Below are positions 6,439 through 13,943 of a stretch of 64,000 nucleotides of DNA, piece after piece. Under the pieces are notes generated by a model that made no database searches, was not told the origin of the DNA, and saw nothing but the letters and a program-made list of their open reading frames with translations. Origin of the DNA: a virus; IMG/VR virus record IMGVR_UViG_3300010397_000006, positions 1 through 64,000 of that record. One strand, 5' to 3'. Position numbers and translations under genes: made by a program. Every line of letters starts with the position of its first letter. The first letter of the stretch is position 1.

Positions 6439-6642
6439 ATGACGACACTCATTATCCCCGATAGCATAGACCAGTCGCGCGGTATGCTTGACTTTCCCCC
6501 ATATGATGATTGTATCTATATTCCTGTCCCAGACGGAGTTAACGAGGGGTTTTATGTCAACCGCACCGGGATTGTTGCACTACTGCGCGCGAATAAAGAT
6601 AATCCGGATGCAATCCAATACATTGCAGATATGCTTGAATAA
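6439..6642 (+). CDS. Hypothetical protein
   Basis: 67 residues, three bases after the previous stop; GAGGAG in the end of the upstream gene serves as ribosome site. Pro/Asp-rich N-terminal half and a helical C-terminus (NPDAIQYIADMLE). No family recognised. Confidence 0.6.
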   Translation: MTTLIIPDSIDQSRGMLDFPPYDDCIYIPVPDGVNEGFYVNRTGIVALLRANKDNPDAIQYIADMLE

Positions 6643-6643
6643 T

Positions 6644-7171
6644 ATGTCTAACCTATCCCAACACGAACGCACTACAGACGGCAAAGAGGAATGGTTAACC
6701 GACCCCGCCATCATTAAAGCACTTGAAGTCTTTGACCTCGACCCCTGCGCCCCCGTTTCCCGTCCCTGGGACATGGCAAACAGGCATTACACGATTGCAG
6801 ATGACGGGTTAATCCAACCCTGGGAGGGGAGAGTCTGGTTAAATCCTCCCTATGGACTAAAAACCCGTACCTGGATTAAGTTATTATCTGAACACGGCAA
6901 CGGGATTGCTTTAATCTATGCACGAACAGAAACAAAAATCTTTTTCCCGTATGTCTGGGATTGCGCTGATTCGATATTCTTTTTCAAAGGTAGATTGCTA
7001 TTCTATAACTCGGATGGTACTCCCTGCACAAACAAGAAAACCGGGAAAATAGAATACGCTGGCGCGCCCTCCTGTCTGATTGCTTACGGGGAGCAGAATT
7101 GCCAGGCAATAAAAGAAGCAGGCTTTAAGGGCAAGTACGTACCGCTGACAGTTAAAGCCTTAGAACACTAA
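6644..7171 (+). CDS. Phage N6-adenine methyltransferase (Dam-like)
   Basis: 175 residues from ATG 6644, one base after the preceding stop; the longer open frame upstream overlaps a real gene. It has EWLTDP near the start, DLDPCAP near residue 33 and VWLNPPYG near residue 66 (catalytic NPPY), followed by W and a second-half IALIYARTETKIF strand. This layout is that of the short phage N-6-adenine-methyltransferase family (often typed PF05869). Likely role: methylating phage DNA. Together with the genes at 2312 and 2965 it gives the phage three methyltransferase-like proteins. Confidence 0.85.
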   Translation: MSNLSQHERTTDGKEEWLTDPAIIKALEVFDLDPCAPVSRPWDMANRHYTIADDGLIQPWEGRVWLNPPYGLKTRTWIKLLSEHGNGIALIYARTETKIFFPYVWDCADSIFFFKGRLLFYNSDGTPCTNKKTGKIEYAGAPSCLIAYGEQNCQAIKEAGFKGKYVPLTVKALEH

Positions 7172-7245
7172 GCAAACGATTAACCTTCTTTCATATCCGC
7201 TTAATTTGCGGAGTACATAATCATAGAAACAGGAGATTAAAGAAA

Positions 7246-7794
7246 ATGAACGAACAAATTAAATCCGCCCTAGAAAAACACGGCTTGACGGTAGAATCTG
7301 TATTTGTCCCATTCAGTAAGTCACGCAACGCGGGCAATGACACCCCCTCCCTTAATTGGCGCGTGACACTAAAGCGCAACGGGCGCGCCGTCCTGACCAC
7401 TGACTACAGCGCAGGGTGCGGACATGCCCCCTTTTACAAGAAAATCAAGAACACAATGAGAATGACACAATGGGAACATGCCGAATTAATGCGCGAATGT
7501 GAAACCGGATACCCCGTCACACGCGCGGCAATGGGTGCGCCGATGGGATTGGCTTTACAGGGCAGAAAATCGCCCATTCTCCCCGATCCCGCCGACGTTG
7601 TTTACTCCATGCTCACTGACTCGGAGGTTATTGATTACTCCTCTTTCGAGGATTGGGCGGGCAATTTCGGCTATGACCCAGACTCACGCGCGGGGGAGCG
7701 CATTTATAACGATTGTATGAAGATCGCCCTCCAATTTCGTACCATTGGAGAATCGGCTATTGCAGAACTTCGCGAAGTATTCCAGGATTATTAA
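7246..7794 (+). CDS. Conserved phage protein of unknown function
   Basis: 182 residues; ribosome site CAGGAGATTAAAGAAA. N-terminal half is beta-rich with YSAGCGHAPFYK. The C-terminal half (DVVYSMLTDSEVIDYSSFEDW, then GYDPDSRAGERIYNDC and REVFQDY) is a pattern I recognise from many phage and plasmid hypothetical proteins. No catalytic motif is evident. A hairpin (TCCGC/GCGGA) lies in the 74-base gap before it. Confidence 0.7.
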   Translation: MNEQIKSALEKHGLTVESVFVPFSKSRNAGNDTPSLNWRVTLKRNGRAVLTTDYSAGCGHAPFYKKIKNTMRMTQWEHAELMRECETGYPVTRAAMGAPMGLALQGRKSPILPDPADVVYSMLTDSEVIDYSSFEDWAGNFGYDPDSRAGERIYNDCMKIALQFRTIGESAIAELREVFQDY

Positions 7795-7795
7795 C

Positions 7796-8086
7796 ATGAT
7801 TCAATTAACCCGCCTCCCCGGTTACGATGTCAACGGCAACCCCCGTTATGTGTGCCATTACGTAAACCTCCTCACGGACAAGGAAAACAGATGTTACAGC
7901 GCGATGTATGGAACCGCCACAACATCACGAGGTTACGAAATCGCCATCCAACGCGCTCACAAGATCGGCGGGCGCAAGTACCACACGAAAGCATACGGGG
8001 GAGGGATTGTGTTCACGGATTACGAGTCAAACATCCGGTACAACATTGAACGGATAGTTAAAGAGGCTGAAAATGATGGAATCTAA
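7796..8086 (+). CDS. Hypothetical protein
   Basis: 96 residues from ATG 7796, one base after the previous stop. Basic, rich in Arg and Tyr, with a C-terminal helix. The end overlaps the next start by 14 bases. Function unknown. Confidence 0.55.
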   Translation: MIQLTRLPGYDVNGNPRYVCHYVNLLTDKENRCYSAMYGTATTSRGYEIAIQRAHKIGGRKYHTKAYGGGIVFTDYESNIRYNIERIVKEAENDGI

Positions 8087-8489
8087 ATTCAGAAACGCAT
8101 TAAAGCAGTACGGAACGTCTGAATTTTCCAGATGGTTACTGCCTGACGGTCAATTCTTGGGAGTCCCCGACTGGGAAGATCACAGGATTATTGGCGAGTT
8201 TTGCCGGGATTCTTGGCTTGAATTCATCGAAGATGGAGCCTGCTCCCTGCATTACGACTCCTCATGCGGTTATTTGTGGATCAGAACCAACGGGTTAACA
8301 GGTCAACAATCACAGGCATTTAGGCAGACTATTGAAGACTTCGGGTTAAAAATCCGAGAATTGAAAGTTGATTTTTACGACGGGCAAGAATTAGAGGAGG
8401 TTATCGAAATTAATGATTACATGGCAGTACTGTACTTAACCGATTCAATTGCTTACAACATTGAGAAAAGCTATCAAGAGGAGCGTTAA
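8073..8489 (+). CDS. Hypothetical protein
   Basis: 138 residues; ATG at 8073 or 8076. Acidic, with several Trp and Cys residues in the middle (DWEDHRIIGEFCRDSWLEF) and a C-terminal region of alternating Leu/Tyr. Its last bases, AGAGGAGCGTTAACC, give the ribosome site of the next gene. Function unknown. Confidence 0.6.
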   Translation: MMESKFRNALKQYGTSEFSRWLLPDGQFLGVPDWEDHRIIGEFCRDSWLEFIEDGACSLHYDSSCGYLWIRTNGLTGQQSQAFRQTIEDFGLKIRELKVDFYDGQELEEVIEINDYMAVLYLTDSIAYNIEKSYQEER

Positions 8490-8491
8490 CC

Positions 8492-8788
8492 ATGACAAAA
8501 GTTATCTTTAGAGTAGACGAACGCGACCACCAAAAAGAGGTCATTGCCGTATTACCCGACCAGGCGGGCGACATGAACCCCGAACGCACTTGCGCCGCCT
8601 ACATTCACACGGGGCAACATGTAGCCATTAGCGCAGATTACACAGAATGGACGCGACCTGCCACACCTGACGAGTACAAAGACATTCTCAGCGAGCTGGT
8701 ATCCTTTGGTTACGATGACTTGCAGATTTACCAGAAATCCAGCTATGCGGACTTTTTGAGCCGCAAAGAACAGACGAGGAGAGGTTAA
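8492..8788 (+). CDS. Hypothetical protein
   Basis: 98 residues, ribosome site GAGGAG two codons before the upstream stop. The first half resembles a small beta domain (VIFRVDERDHQKEVIAVLPDQ) found in several phage hypotheticals; the rest is helical and acidic. No function can be given. Confidence 0.6.
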   Translation: MTKVIFRVDERDHQKEVIAVLPDQAGDMNPERTCAAYIHTGQHVAISADYTEWTRPATPDEYKDILSELVSFGYDDLQIYQKSSYADFLSRKEQTRRG

Positions 8789-8792
8789 AACC

Positions 8793-9008
8793 ATGAGAAA
8801 AGATATTGTATGTCCATTGTGTAATCAGGTGATCGGGAATGATTATGAAAAGAATCACCTTGAAATCAGGGTAAAGCATATTAAAAGCGTACACCCTGAG
8901 ACGGCGCAAGAACTCAAGGAGTTATTCACTCAATTGGAAGACGTTAGAGAAAAGGCGCGGCGCGCTTATATCAACCTTGACCAGTTGGTTTTTTTCAGGA
9001 GAGTTTAA
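8793..9008 (+). CDS. C2H2-type zinc-finger-like protein
   Basis: 71 residues. CPLCNQVIG followed by a His-containing segment (KHIKSVH) fits a Cys-Cys-His-His finger, then a helix and an aromatic C-terminus. It resembles the protein encoded at 10434 in order and motif (VCPVCRQIIG, H-rich middle, FFYYSS end), so the two are likely paralogues. Possible DNA or RNA binding. Confidence 0.6.
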   Translation: MRKDIVCPLCNQVIGNDYEKNHLEIRVKHIKSVHPETAQELKELFTQLEDVREKARRAYINLDQLVFFRRV

Positions 9009-9010
9009 CC

Positions 9011-9283
9011 ATGAAACTATACCACCACCAAACCGACGGGGGAGCGGAGTACCTTTGTACTCAAGCTATCGAAGGCACAGACGAGGGTGACATACGGACG
9101 GCTATCGTCAGGCTGGACGGGGAGCCGGAACTAACTAAACCTGTATACTCCGCCGCTCCTGAATTGGCGGACATGCTAGAGGAAATCTGTGACGCTATCT
9201 CTTTTTCTCCCGTCCTGTATAACCTGATTGGGCATGAGAGATACCACCGAGCGCGCGCTATCCTCAAGAAGGCAAGCAGTTAA
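9011..9283 (+). CDS. Hypothetical protein
   Basis: 90 residues, two bases after the previous stop, with AGGAGAGTTTAACC as ribosome site. Acidic, ending in a helical SFSPVLYNLIGHERYHRARA segment. No known family. Confidence 0.55.
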   Translation: MKLYHHQTDGGAEYLCTQAIEGTDEGDIRTAIVRLDGEPELTKPVYSAAPELADMLEEICDAISFSPVLYNLIGHERYHRARAILKKASS

Positions 9284-9296
9284 AGCCTAGTAAACA

Positions 9297-9309
9297 AACC
9301 ACCGTGTTT
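9297..9309. promoter_or_regulatory. Dispersed palindrome site 3
   Basis: AACCACCGTGTTT, one mismatch. The 19-bp context is identical, in reverse orientation, to the context of the site at 14193. Intergenic, 23 bp upstream of the clamp-like gene. Confidence 0.7.
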
Positions 9310-9332
9310 TCTAATTATCAAGTGGAGCCAAA

Positions 9333-9827
9333 ATGACAGAACCCAATTGCAGAGTCCTTGCTGAGAACCTTTACAAGGCTGTTAAAGCCGTCAAGCGCAC
9401 CAAAATAAGCACGTTACCAGTCCTGAACTACGCGTGGCTGAGGACAGAGGAGGGGAGGCTTGTAGTCTCTACTGTTGATTTTATAACTTCCCCCCTCACC
9501 GAGACCTGCGCCGCGCGCGTCAACGTGGACTTTTCTACGTGCGTGCCGATGGTGCTGGAAACCAAAGTAAACCACAACAAGGACGGGTATTTTACAAGCG
9601 TGGAGCATAAAGCCAAGTTTTACCCCTTCCTCGACTGGCTGAAAGTCATGCAGGAGTGCGAGGACGTGCTTGACCTGTACTTCGATCCCTCCACCCAGAT
9701 TCTCACAGTTAAAGCCGATAAGTCTACCACCGAGTTCAAATGCCTGGACGCGCGCGAGTTCCCGCCCGTAGACATTGAGGAGGAAGGCGACGACTACGAT
9801 TATTCTACTCAAAAGAATTTCGATTAG
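9333..9827 (+). CDS. Sliding-clamp-like protein, single DnaN N-terminal-type domain
   Basis: 164 residues. The start (ENLYKAVKAVKRTKISTLPVLNYAWLRTEEG, read in parts) matches the conserved opening of bacterial DnaN: a helix, a Val/Arg segment, then T-L-P-V-L and a strand with E-x-G-R-L-V-V-S-T-V-D. The end has EFKCLDAREFPPV, like the D-A-x-x-F-P motif that closes a clamp domain. A full beta clamp has three such domains in about 370 residues, so this is a one-domain or divergent form. It could assemble as a higher oligomer or modify the host clamp. An isolated palindrome site lies upstream. The acidic C-terminus (EEEGDDYDY) is unusual. Confidence 0.65.
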   Translation: MTEPNCRVLAENLYKAVKAVKRTKISTLPVLNYAWLRTEEGRLVVSTVDFITSPLTETCAARVNVDFSTCVPMVLETKVNHNKDGYFTSVEHKAKFYPFLDWLKVMQECEDVLDLYFDPSTQILTVKADKSTTEFKCLDAREFPPVDIEEEGDDYDYSTQKNFD

Positions 9828-9839
9828 GAGATTAAAGCC

Positions 9840-10055
9840 ATGAAACGACCTGAACCAAAATTCAAGCGCGGTCAGAAGGTAAGTATTAGCAATGTGGAAG
9901 TTGATAATCCGAAGTATCACGCCCGCATCGCCAATACCCGCTGGGATAAAGAGTATAAGAATTGGGAATACACAACCCCTCCGTTTGCTGGCTGGCAACT
10001 TGAGTTTTCCTTGCGATCTGTAGGAGAGTTAAGTCCGATAACAGATAGAAAGTAG
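9840..10055 (+). CDS. Small basic hypothetical protein
   Basis: 71 residues; ribosome site TTAGGAGATTAAAGCC. Pro/Lys-rich start (KRPEPKFKRGQKV) and a compact beta-rich body typical of small SH3-like or KOW-like domains. The function is not evident. It ends the operon begun by the clamp-like gene. Confidence 0.55.
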   Translation: MKRPEPKFKRGQKVSISNVEVDNPKYHARIANTRWDKEYKNWEYTTPPFAGWQLEFSLRSVGELSPITDRK

Positions 10056-10090
10056 GATTAAGTTTCTCTAATTTGTCTATCAGGAAAAAG

Positions 10091-10119
10091 TTAAACTAAA
10101 GTAGTAGACTATATATAAC
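10091..10119 (+). promoter_or_regulatory. Probable sigma-70 promoter
   Basis: TTAAAC (10091-10096), 17-bp spacer, TATAAC (10114-10119) in an AT-rich gap. It would drive the operon starting at 10141, which has a good AAAGGAG ribosome site. Confidence 0.5.
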
Positions 10120-10140
10120 CGAATAAAGAAAGGAGTCCAA

Positions 10141-10437
10141 ATGGACACTCAGTTGCGAAGCCAAACGAAAACTGAAACCGAGACTCCCGCCCGACCGTTC
10201 GCCATGCTGTACTGTATCAAGTGCGGCAGGATGGAAAAGGTTGAGTACGGGACAGATTGCAGGATGGGTCACACCATTACCGCCAGCGGGGAGATTGACT
10301 ACTGTTGCTTTGAGGACGGGTACGCATTAATGCCCCCTCCTGAGGTGTCTTGGCTCCCCGAAGAACCCGGCGACCTTGCCGAACAGATCGTTCAGGAGAC
10401 AGAGGAAGTCGAGATGTGGTTGGGAGGTGGGGAATGA
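10141..10437 (+). CDS. Cys-containing acidic protein
   Basis: 98 residues, ribosome site AAAGGAGTCC. A CIKCG and later C/H residues (DCRMGH, DYCC) suggest a metal site; the C-terminal third is Glu/Pro-rich. The leader motif CGAAGCCAAA lies inside the gene at 10156-10165 (codons for R-S-Q), close to the start. Function unknown. Confidence 0.6.
   Translation: MDTQLRSQTKTETETPARPFAMLYCIKCGRMEKVEYGTDCRMGHTITASGEIDYCCFEDGYALMPPPEVSWLPEEPGDLAEQIVQETEEVEMWLGGGE
10156..10165 (+). promoter_or_regulatory. CGAAGCCAAA leader motif inside gene start
   Basis: Exact decamer, bases 16-25 of the gene at 10141, read in the frame TTG-CGA-AGC-CAA-ACG. Confidence 0.55.
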
Positions 10438-10682
10438 AATCAGAAGTTGTTTGTCCAGTTTGCAGACAAATAATCGGCAAGTATCATGGAAGCGAAGAAC
10501 CTTCTAAACTCCATGACCACATGCTTGAAAACCACCCCGTCGAGTACGATGAGATTGCAACGGTGGCTAGGGCGATTGAAGACATCGAGCGCAGATACCA
10601 CATTTACGCGCGGGACTTTTTCTATTACAGTTCCAATAATTTGTGGAATTTCTACGCCCGAAACTTCAAGGGGAAATCATGA
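10434..10682 (+). CDS. C2H2-type zinc-finger-like protein, paralogue of the 8793 product
   Basis: 82 residues from ATG 10434 (ATGA overlap with the preceding stop, GGAGGTGG ribosome site). VCPVCRQIIG is followed by a His-containing helix (KLHDHMLENH), then an aromatic tail. The match in motif order to the product of 8793 indicates duplication. The stop overlaps the next ATG. Confidence 0.6.
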   Translation: MKSEVVCPVCRQIIGKYHGSEEPSKLHDHMLENHPVEYDEIATVARAIEDIERRYHIYARDFFYYSSNNLWNFYARNFKGKS

Positions 10683-10948
10683 GCGCCGACACCCAACAAA
10701 ACACCGTGTTTCCTCTTACCGTCGCCCCCGAAGTTTCCGAGCCTCCCAAGCGTTGCGAGGAAGGTGCGCGAATCATCCGTGACTGGGCAAAGGCAGTCAA
10801 CGACGCGCCGATGGGGGAGTGGGAAGCCGTGATGGGTGGGGGTTACGTTGTTTACATCCGCCACTGGATGCAGTGTACTGAGTGCGGGCTGTATGAGTTG
10901 AACAGACACGCGGTTAAAGCCGAAGGAGAACAGAATGAATCAGTATAA
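10679..10948 (+). CDS. Hypothetical protein carrying an internal palindrome site
   Basis: 89 residues from ATG 10679. The palindrome at 10699 is read as N-T-V-F. A helix (RCEEGARIIRDWAKAVN) and a CTECG motif near the C-terminus can be seen. Translation is coupled to both neighbours by short overlaps. No family recognised. Confidence 0.55.
   Translation: MSADTQQNTVFPLTVAPEVSEPPKRCEEGARIIRDWAKAVNDAPMGEWEAVMGGGYVVYIRHWMQCTECGLYELNRHAVKAEGEQNESV
10699..10711. promoter_or_regulatory. Dispersed palindrome site 4 (intragenic)
   Basis: AAACACCGTGTTT, exact consensus, within codons 7-11 of the gene at 10679. Confidence 0.75.
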
Positions 10949-11285
10949 ACTAACTCTCCTGAAATCCATCCTAGAAAAACCCAAGTTTCTTGACATGGGA
11001 AAATCCCCGGTCTCTGCCATTCAAGCCGCCTTCCAGATGCTAGACGAAGGCTTGATTACACAGGACACAGATGGTTATCTTCACATCACCCAGAAGGGCA
11101 GATGTGAGGTAGTGAACAATATGTGTCCCCACCTCAACGTCACGGTTTACTGGCGACTGTATGCCAGAGAGACGCGCTATGAACCCGCCGAGTACATTGG
11201 CAAGGCGCAGTGTGAAGATTGCGGCGAATGGATGGAGCCGGAAGATGTGCCAGATGAAGCTGAGAAGAAAGAAGTGAACGAATGA
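10935..11285 (+). CDS. Possible winged-helix protein with zinc-binding tail
   Basis: 116 residues. The first 55 (KLTLLKSILEKPKF, AIQAAFQMLDEGLITQDTDGYLHITQKG, read in parts) look like a winged helix: two helices and a G-Y-L-H-I-T-x-K-G wing. The second part has CPH and CEDCGEWM, a likely metal site. It could be a small regulator; DNA binding is inference from the fold pattern. Confidence 0.5.
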   Translation: MNQYKLTLLKSILEKPKFLDMGKSPVSAIQAAFQMLDEGLITQDTDGYLHITQKGRCEVVNNMCPHLNVTVYWRLYARETRYEPAEYIGKAQCEDCGEWMEPEDVPDEAEKKEVNE

Positions 11286-11575
11286 CAGACTCCTTCTTCT
11301 GGCAGAATTTTCAGCAACACCCTCCTGCCGTCCAAGAAAACCTGCTTGCTGAGGTTAAAGCCCTGATTCCCACGCTTACAGTGGACGAGCAGGCGGACAC
11401 GTTCCGGGGCGCGCCGACTGAAATCATCTTGCAGTTCTTGAAGTCTTTGGAGTACGAGGCACAAATCAAGATTTGGAAGAAATACCTGCCCGCCGGAGCG
11501 CGCGACAAGGCGTGGAAACTGATGTCTTGGGAAGCCAAAAGCAGACTTAAGAAACGAAACCACTGCCTTGCATAA
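11282..11575 (+). CDS. Hypothetical helical protein
   Basis: 97 residues, mostly helical with a basic C-terminus (SRLKKRNHCLA). ATGA overlap with the preceding gene. Its stop (11573-11575) abuts the palindrome site at 11574. Function unknown. Confidence 0.55.
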   Translation: MTDSFFWQNFQQHPPAVQENLLAEVKALIPTLTVDEQADTFRGAPTEIILQFLKSLEYEAQIKIWKKYLPAGARDKAWKLMSWEAKSRLKKRNHCLA

Positions 11576-11586
11576 ACACCGAGTTT
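11574..11586. promoter_or_regulatory. Dispersed palindrome site 5
   Basis: AAACACCGAGTTT, one mismatch; about 39 bp upstream of the TATAAT box at 11625. Confidence 0.65.
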
Positions 11587-11602
11587 TCTAATGAAGATTT
11601 AA

Positions 11603-11630
11603 TGCCAAAGTTAAATAAACGTCATATAAT
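11603..11630 (+). promoter_or_regulatory. Probable promoter upstream of 11669
   Basis: Consensus -10 TATAAT at 11625-11630. The -35 is weak (TGCCAA-like, 11603-11608, 16-bp spacing). AT-rich, with a palindrome site just upstream. Confidence 0.5.
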
Positions 11631-11668
11631 AGTTATGTATTCAATACAAATCTAAACAAGGAGTAAGA

Positions 11669-12364
11669 ATGTCAGCACTACCTAACGAAGCCAAACAAGA
11701 AACACCCATCAGCAAGCAACAAATCCAGAACCAGACCGACCTCGCCAGTTTCAATTCATTCGGGGTTGCTACCCTGAGTAACGGCGATGAAGTCAACATC
11801 CAGATCACGACCCGTCACGGTATCCCTTTCGACCGGGCATACGAAGACCTAAAAAACCACATCTCCCTCTTAGACCTCGCCGCGCGGGATATGGGTATCA
11901 AGTTCTGGAACGGAAGCAAGAATAACGGCGAGAGTAAGACTCCTCCCCAAAGCACACCAACCACAGACAAGGGCGGCAGCGGAACGAAGCACAACTCCAA
12001 AGACCCTCTCCCCGCGTCCCAAGTCCCCAGTGAACTTGCAGACCTGAACGTGGACGTGTTCGCCGCAGACTTCGATGAGTTCGTGGTCGAGCCGAAACCG
12101 GACGGAAAATCCGTCGTCAAGTTCTTCAAGGACGGGCTGGAATTCCCTGTCGGCGCAACGATGAACCAGTGGAAACACGACACCATCAAGGAAGCACTCG
12201 CTCAGTTGACGGACAAGGAAATCAACCCGAAAGAGGCTGAGAAGTACCGCATCGGCGGGACACAATACTTTGTCCTCGGTAATGAGTACGTGATTCAGCA
12301 GGGTCAGCACAAGGGCGAGAAGTCGCGCTACAAGAACCTGAAACTTCTCAAGCCCATTTTCTAA
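11669..12364 (+). CDS. Hypothetical protein, possible nucleic-acid-binding accessory
   Basis: 231 residues; ribosome site AAGGAGTAAGA. Helical N-terminal 60 residues, a Thr/Ser/Gly/Lys-rich linker (about 70-105), then a C-terminal domain of about 110 residues ending QHKGEKSRYKNLKLLKPIF. Own promoter, and position ahead of the exonuclease, helicase and primase genes, suggest a replication accessory, but no family motif is seen. CGAAGCCAAA lies at codons 6-9 in a third reading frame. Confidence 0.6.
   Translation: MSALPNEAKQETPISKQQIQNQTDLASFNSFGVATLSNGDEVNIQITTRHGIPFDRAYEDLKNHISLLDLAARDMGIKFWNGSKNNGESKTPPQSTPTTDKGGSGTKHNSKDPLPASQVPSELADLNVDVFAADFDEFVVEPKPDGKSVVKFFKDGLEFPVGATMNQWKHDTIKEALAQLTDKEINPKEAEKYRIGGTQYFVLGNEYVIQQGQHKGEKSRYKNLKLLKPIF
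11686..11695 (+). promoter_or_regulatory. CGAAGCCAAA leader motif inside gene start
   Basis: Exact decamer at bases 18-27 of the gene at 11669, read AAC-GAA-GCC-AAA, a different frame from the 10156 copy. Confidence 0.55.
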
Positions 12365-12370
12365 CGAATG

Positions 12371-12466
12371 TCACGGGTTTTGGCTAGGCGGCTTTGACCC
12401 GTTTCAGATACCAGACCCCGCCGCGAGCGGACTTAGGCATAGGAACCGTAAAGGCGGCGGGGTCTC
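12371..12466 (+). promoter_or_regulatory. Structured leader of the exonuclease gene
   Basis: Two hairpins fill the gap before ATG 12468. ACGGGT pairs with ACCCGT (about 12373-12402). GACCCCGCCGC pairs with GCGGCGGGGTC over 11 bp, ending four bases before the ATG. The 3' strand of the long stem contains the only purine-rich ribosome-site candidate, so the stem could shut translation. Confidence 0.5.
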
Positions 12467-12467
12467 C

Positions 12468-13085
12468 ATGAAAAGAGAACAGATGTATCGTTTATTCTTT
12501 GATTGCGAAACTAACGGTCTCCCGCGCGACTACAACGCCCCGCCATCCAACACCGATAACTGGTGTAGAATGGTGCAACTTGGTTGGCTTGTCTACCGGG
12601 ATACTGAACTGGTAGCCAGCCGCGAGTTCATCATTCGCCCCGAAGGTTTCGAGATTCCCCTGTCTGTCTCCGCCCTGCATGGCATCACAACCGAGCGCGC
12701 ACTTAACGAAGGAATGATTCTTGCGTTGGTCATGAGAGCGTTTAAAGTTTGGATAGACTCCTGCGATGAAATCATCTGCCACAACGCCAACTTCGACTTG
12801 GGCGTGGCGGGGGCGGAGTTCTACCGTGTGTTTGGAGAGAACCCGCTGGAAAGCAAGCCCTCAATCTGCACGATGCGGTCTACAATGGAGTTCGTGGGGA
12901 TTCCTGGCAACCCCAAGTACGGAGGCTATAAGTTCCCCAAGTTACGGGAGTTGTGGGCGAAACTATTTCCAGACACGCCCTATCCCCAGACCCACACCGC
13001 GCTAGATGACATTACGCATACTGCCACATGTTTCTTCGAGTTGGAGAGACTGGGCGTAATCAAAACCATAGGAGAAAAATCATGA
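12468..13085 (+). CDS. DnaQ-type 3'-5' exonuclease
   Basis: 205 residues. It has the DEDDh exonuclease signature: FDCETNG (Asp12, Glu14), HNANFD (Asp110) and HTALDD (His176, Asp181). Single-domain exonucleases of this type proofread or trim DNA and RNA ends. Start ATG 12468 lies behind an 11-bp hairpin; ATG 12483 is an alternative that still keeps all motifs. TGA overlaps the next ATG. Early replication neighbours support a DNA role. Confidence 0.85.
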   Translation: MKREQMYRLFFDCETNGLPRDYNAPPSNTDNWCRMVQLGWLVYRDTELVASREFIIRPEGFEIPLSVSALHGITTERALNEGMILALVMRAFKVWIDSCDEIICHNANFDLGVAGAEFYRVFGENPLESKPSICTMRSTMEFVGIPGNPKYGGYKFPKLRELWAKLFPDTPYPQTHTALDDITHTATCFFELERLGVIKTIGEKS

Positions 13086-13414
13086 GAAAAATAAAGAAGT
13101 TTAGTTCCGACCAGATTAAAGGTTTCCTGCAAGAGCAGAAGGAGTCCGGGCTTACGGGGCAACAGATGGCGGACAAGTACGGTTTCGGTCTGTCCACCTT
13201 CGTAAACTGGAAGTCCAAGTTCAACGGCAAGGCGAAGCGCAAGGTTAAAGCCACCCGTCCGAGAGTAAGCGTCGAAACGAACGCCAAAGAGGAACAGGCA
13301 TGGGAGAAGTTGTTCAACAAGTTCATCTTCCACCGCGACGAAGCACAAAAACACAGCGACGAGGCAGAGAAGGCAAAGAAGGAACTGCAAGACTACGTGG
13401 AGCGGTTGCGATGA
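13082..13414 (+). CDS. Helix-turn-helix protein with coiled-coil tail
   Basis: 110 residues from ATG 13082 (ATGA). Residues about 15-42 (LTGQQMADKYGFGLSTFVNWKSKF, read in parts) form a transposase-type helix-turn-helix. A basic linker follows, then a charged coiled-coil helix to the end. It is a candidate DNA-binding regulator; whether it binds the dispersed palindrome is untested. Confidence 0.65.
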   Translation: MRKIKKFSSDQIKGFLQEQKESGLTGQQMADKYGFGLSTFVNWKSKFNGKAKRKVKATRPRVSVETNAKEEQAWEKLFNKFIFHRDEAQKHSDEAEKAKKELQDYVERLR

Positions 13415-13911
13415 ATAGACCGGATAGTAAGATAATCCAAGAATGGCACGTTTCAATCAACCAGTTTCACTACGGCGAAAACTTCAAGAAAATCAACGAA
13501 CACCAAAATTGGATGTACGATGCCAAGAATATAGCCGATGAAGTCCCACGCCTAACCATGCTTTTTAAAGCGGAACGATTGAGAGAATTACCAAAAATCC
13601 ATCAGCAATGCTCCCATTCTGAACCTAAGCCAGTGATAGACAATCACCTATCCTGTTGCTTGGGTGTGAAATGCAAAGAATGTCCCTTCCTTCTTGCTCT
13701 CGAAGGTACAAATGTGTCTCGCGAACAAGTGGATGAAATCAAGGCGTGGACATGCGTGTCTCATATCTTGAACGAAAAAAGCAAGAGGATGATAGACGAC
13801 ACTGAGGGGTACGTCGTGACGGAGGACGATAAGATGTACTGGCAAAATGTTTACGAGTCTCTTTCTCAGACAGGAGACTACGTGGACGATGACGACGAGG
13901 AGTATCTGTAA
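13411..13911 (+). CDS. Hypothetical protein with Cys cluster
   Basis: 166 residues from ATG 13411 (ATGA). Central Cys/His residues (CSHSEPK, CCLGVKCKECPF) suggest a zinc or iron-sulfur site. Acidic C-terminus (DDDDEEYL). A strong promoter for the following RNA starts five bases after its stop. Function unknown. Confidence 0.55.
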   Translation: MNRPDSKIIQEWHVSINQFHYGENFKKINEHQNWMYDAKNIADEVPRLTMLFKAERLRELPKIHQQCSHSEPKPVIDNHLSCCLGVKCKECPFLLALEGTNVSREQVDEIKAWTCVSHILNEKSKRMIDDTEGYVVTEDDKMYWQNVYESLSQTGDYVDDDDEEYL

Positions 13912-13915
13912 CCTC

Positions 13916-13943
13916 TTGACGAAATCAACGTCTTGAGTATAAT
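13916..13943 (+). promoter_or_regulatory. Strong sigma-70-type promoter
   Basis: TTGACG (13916-13921), 16-bp spacer, TATAAT (13938-13943). Transcription would start near 13950, in a gene-free structured stretch. Confidence 0.75.
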
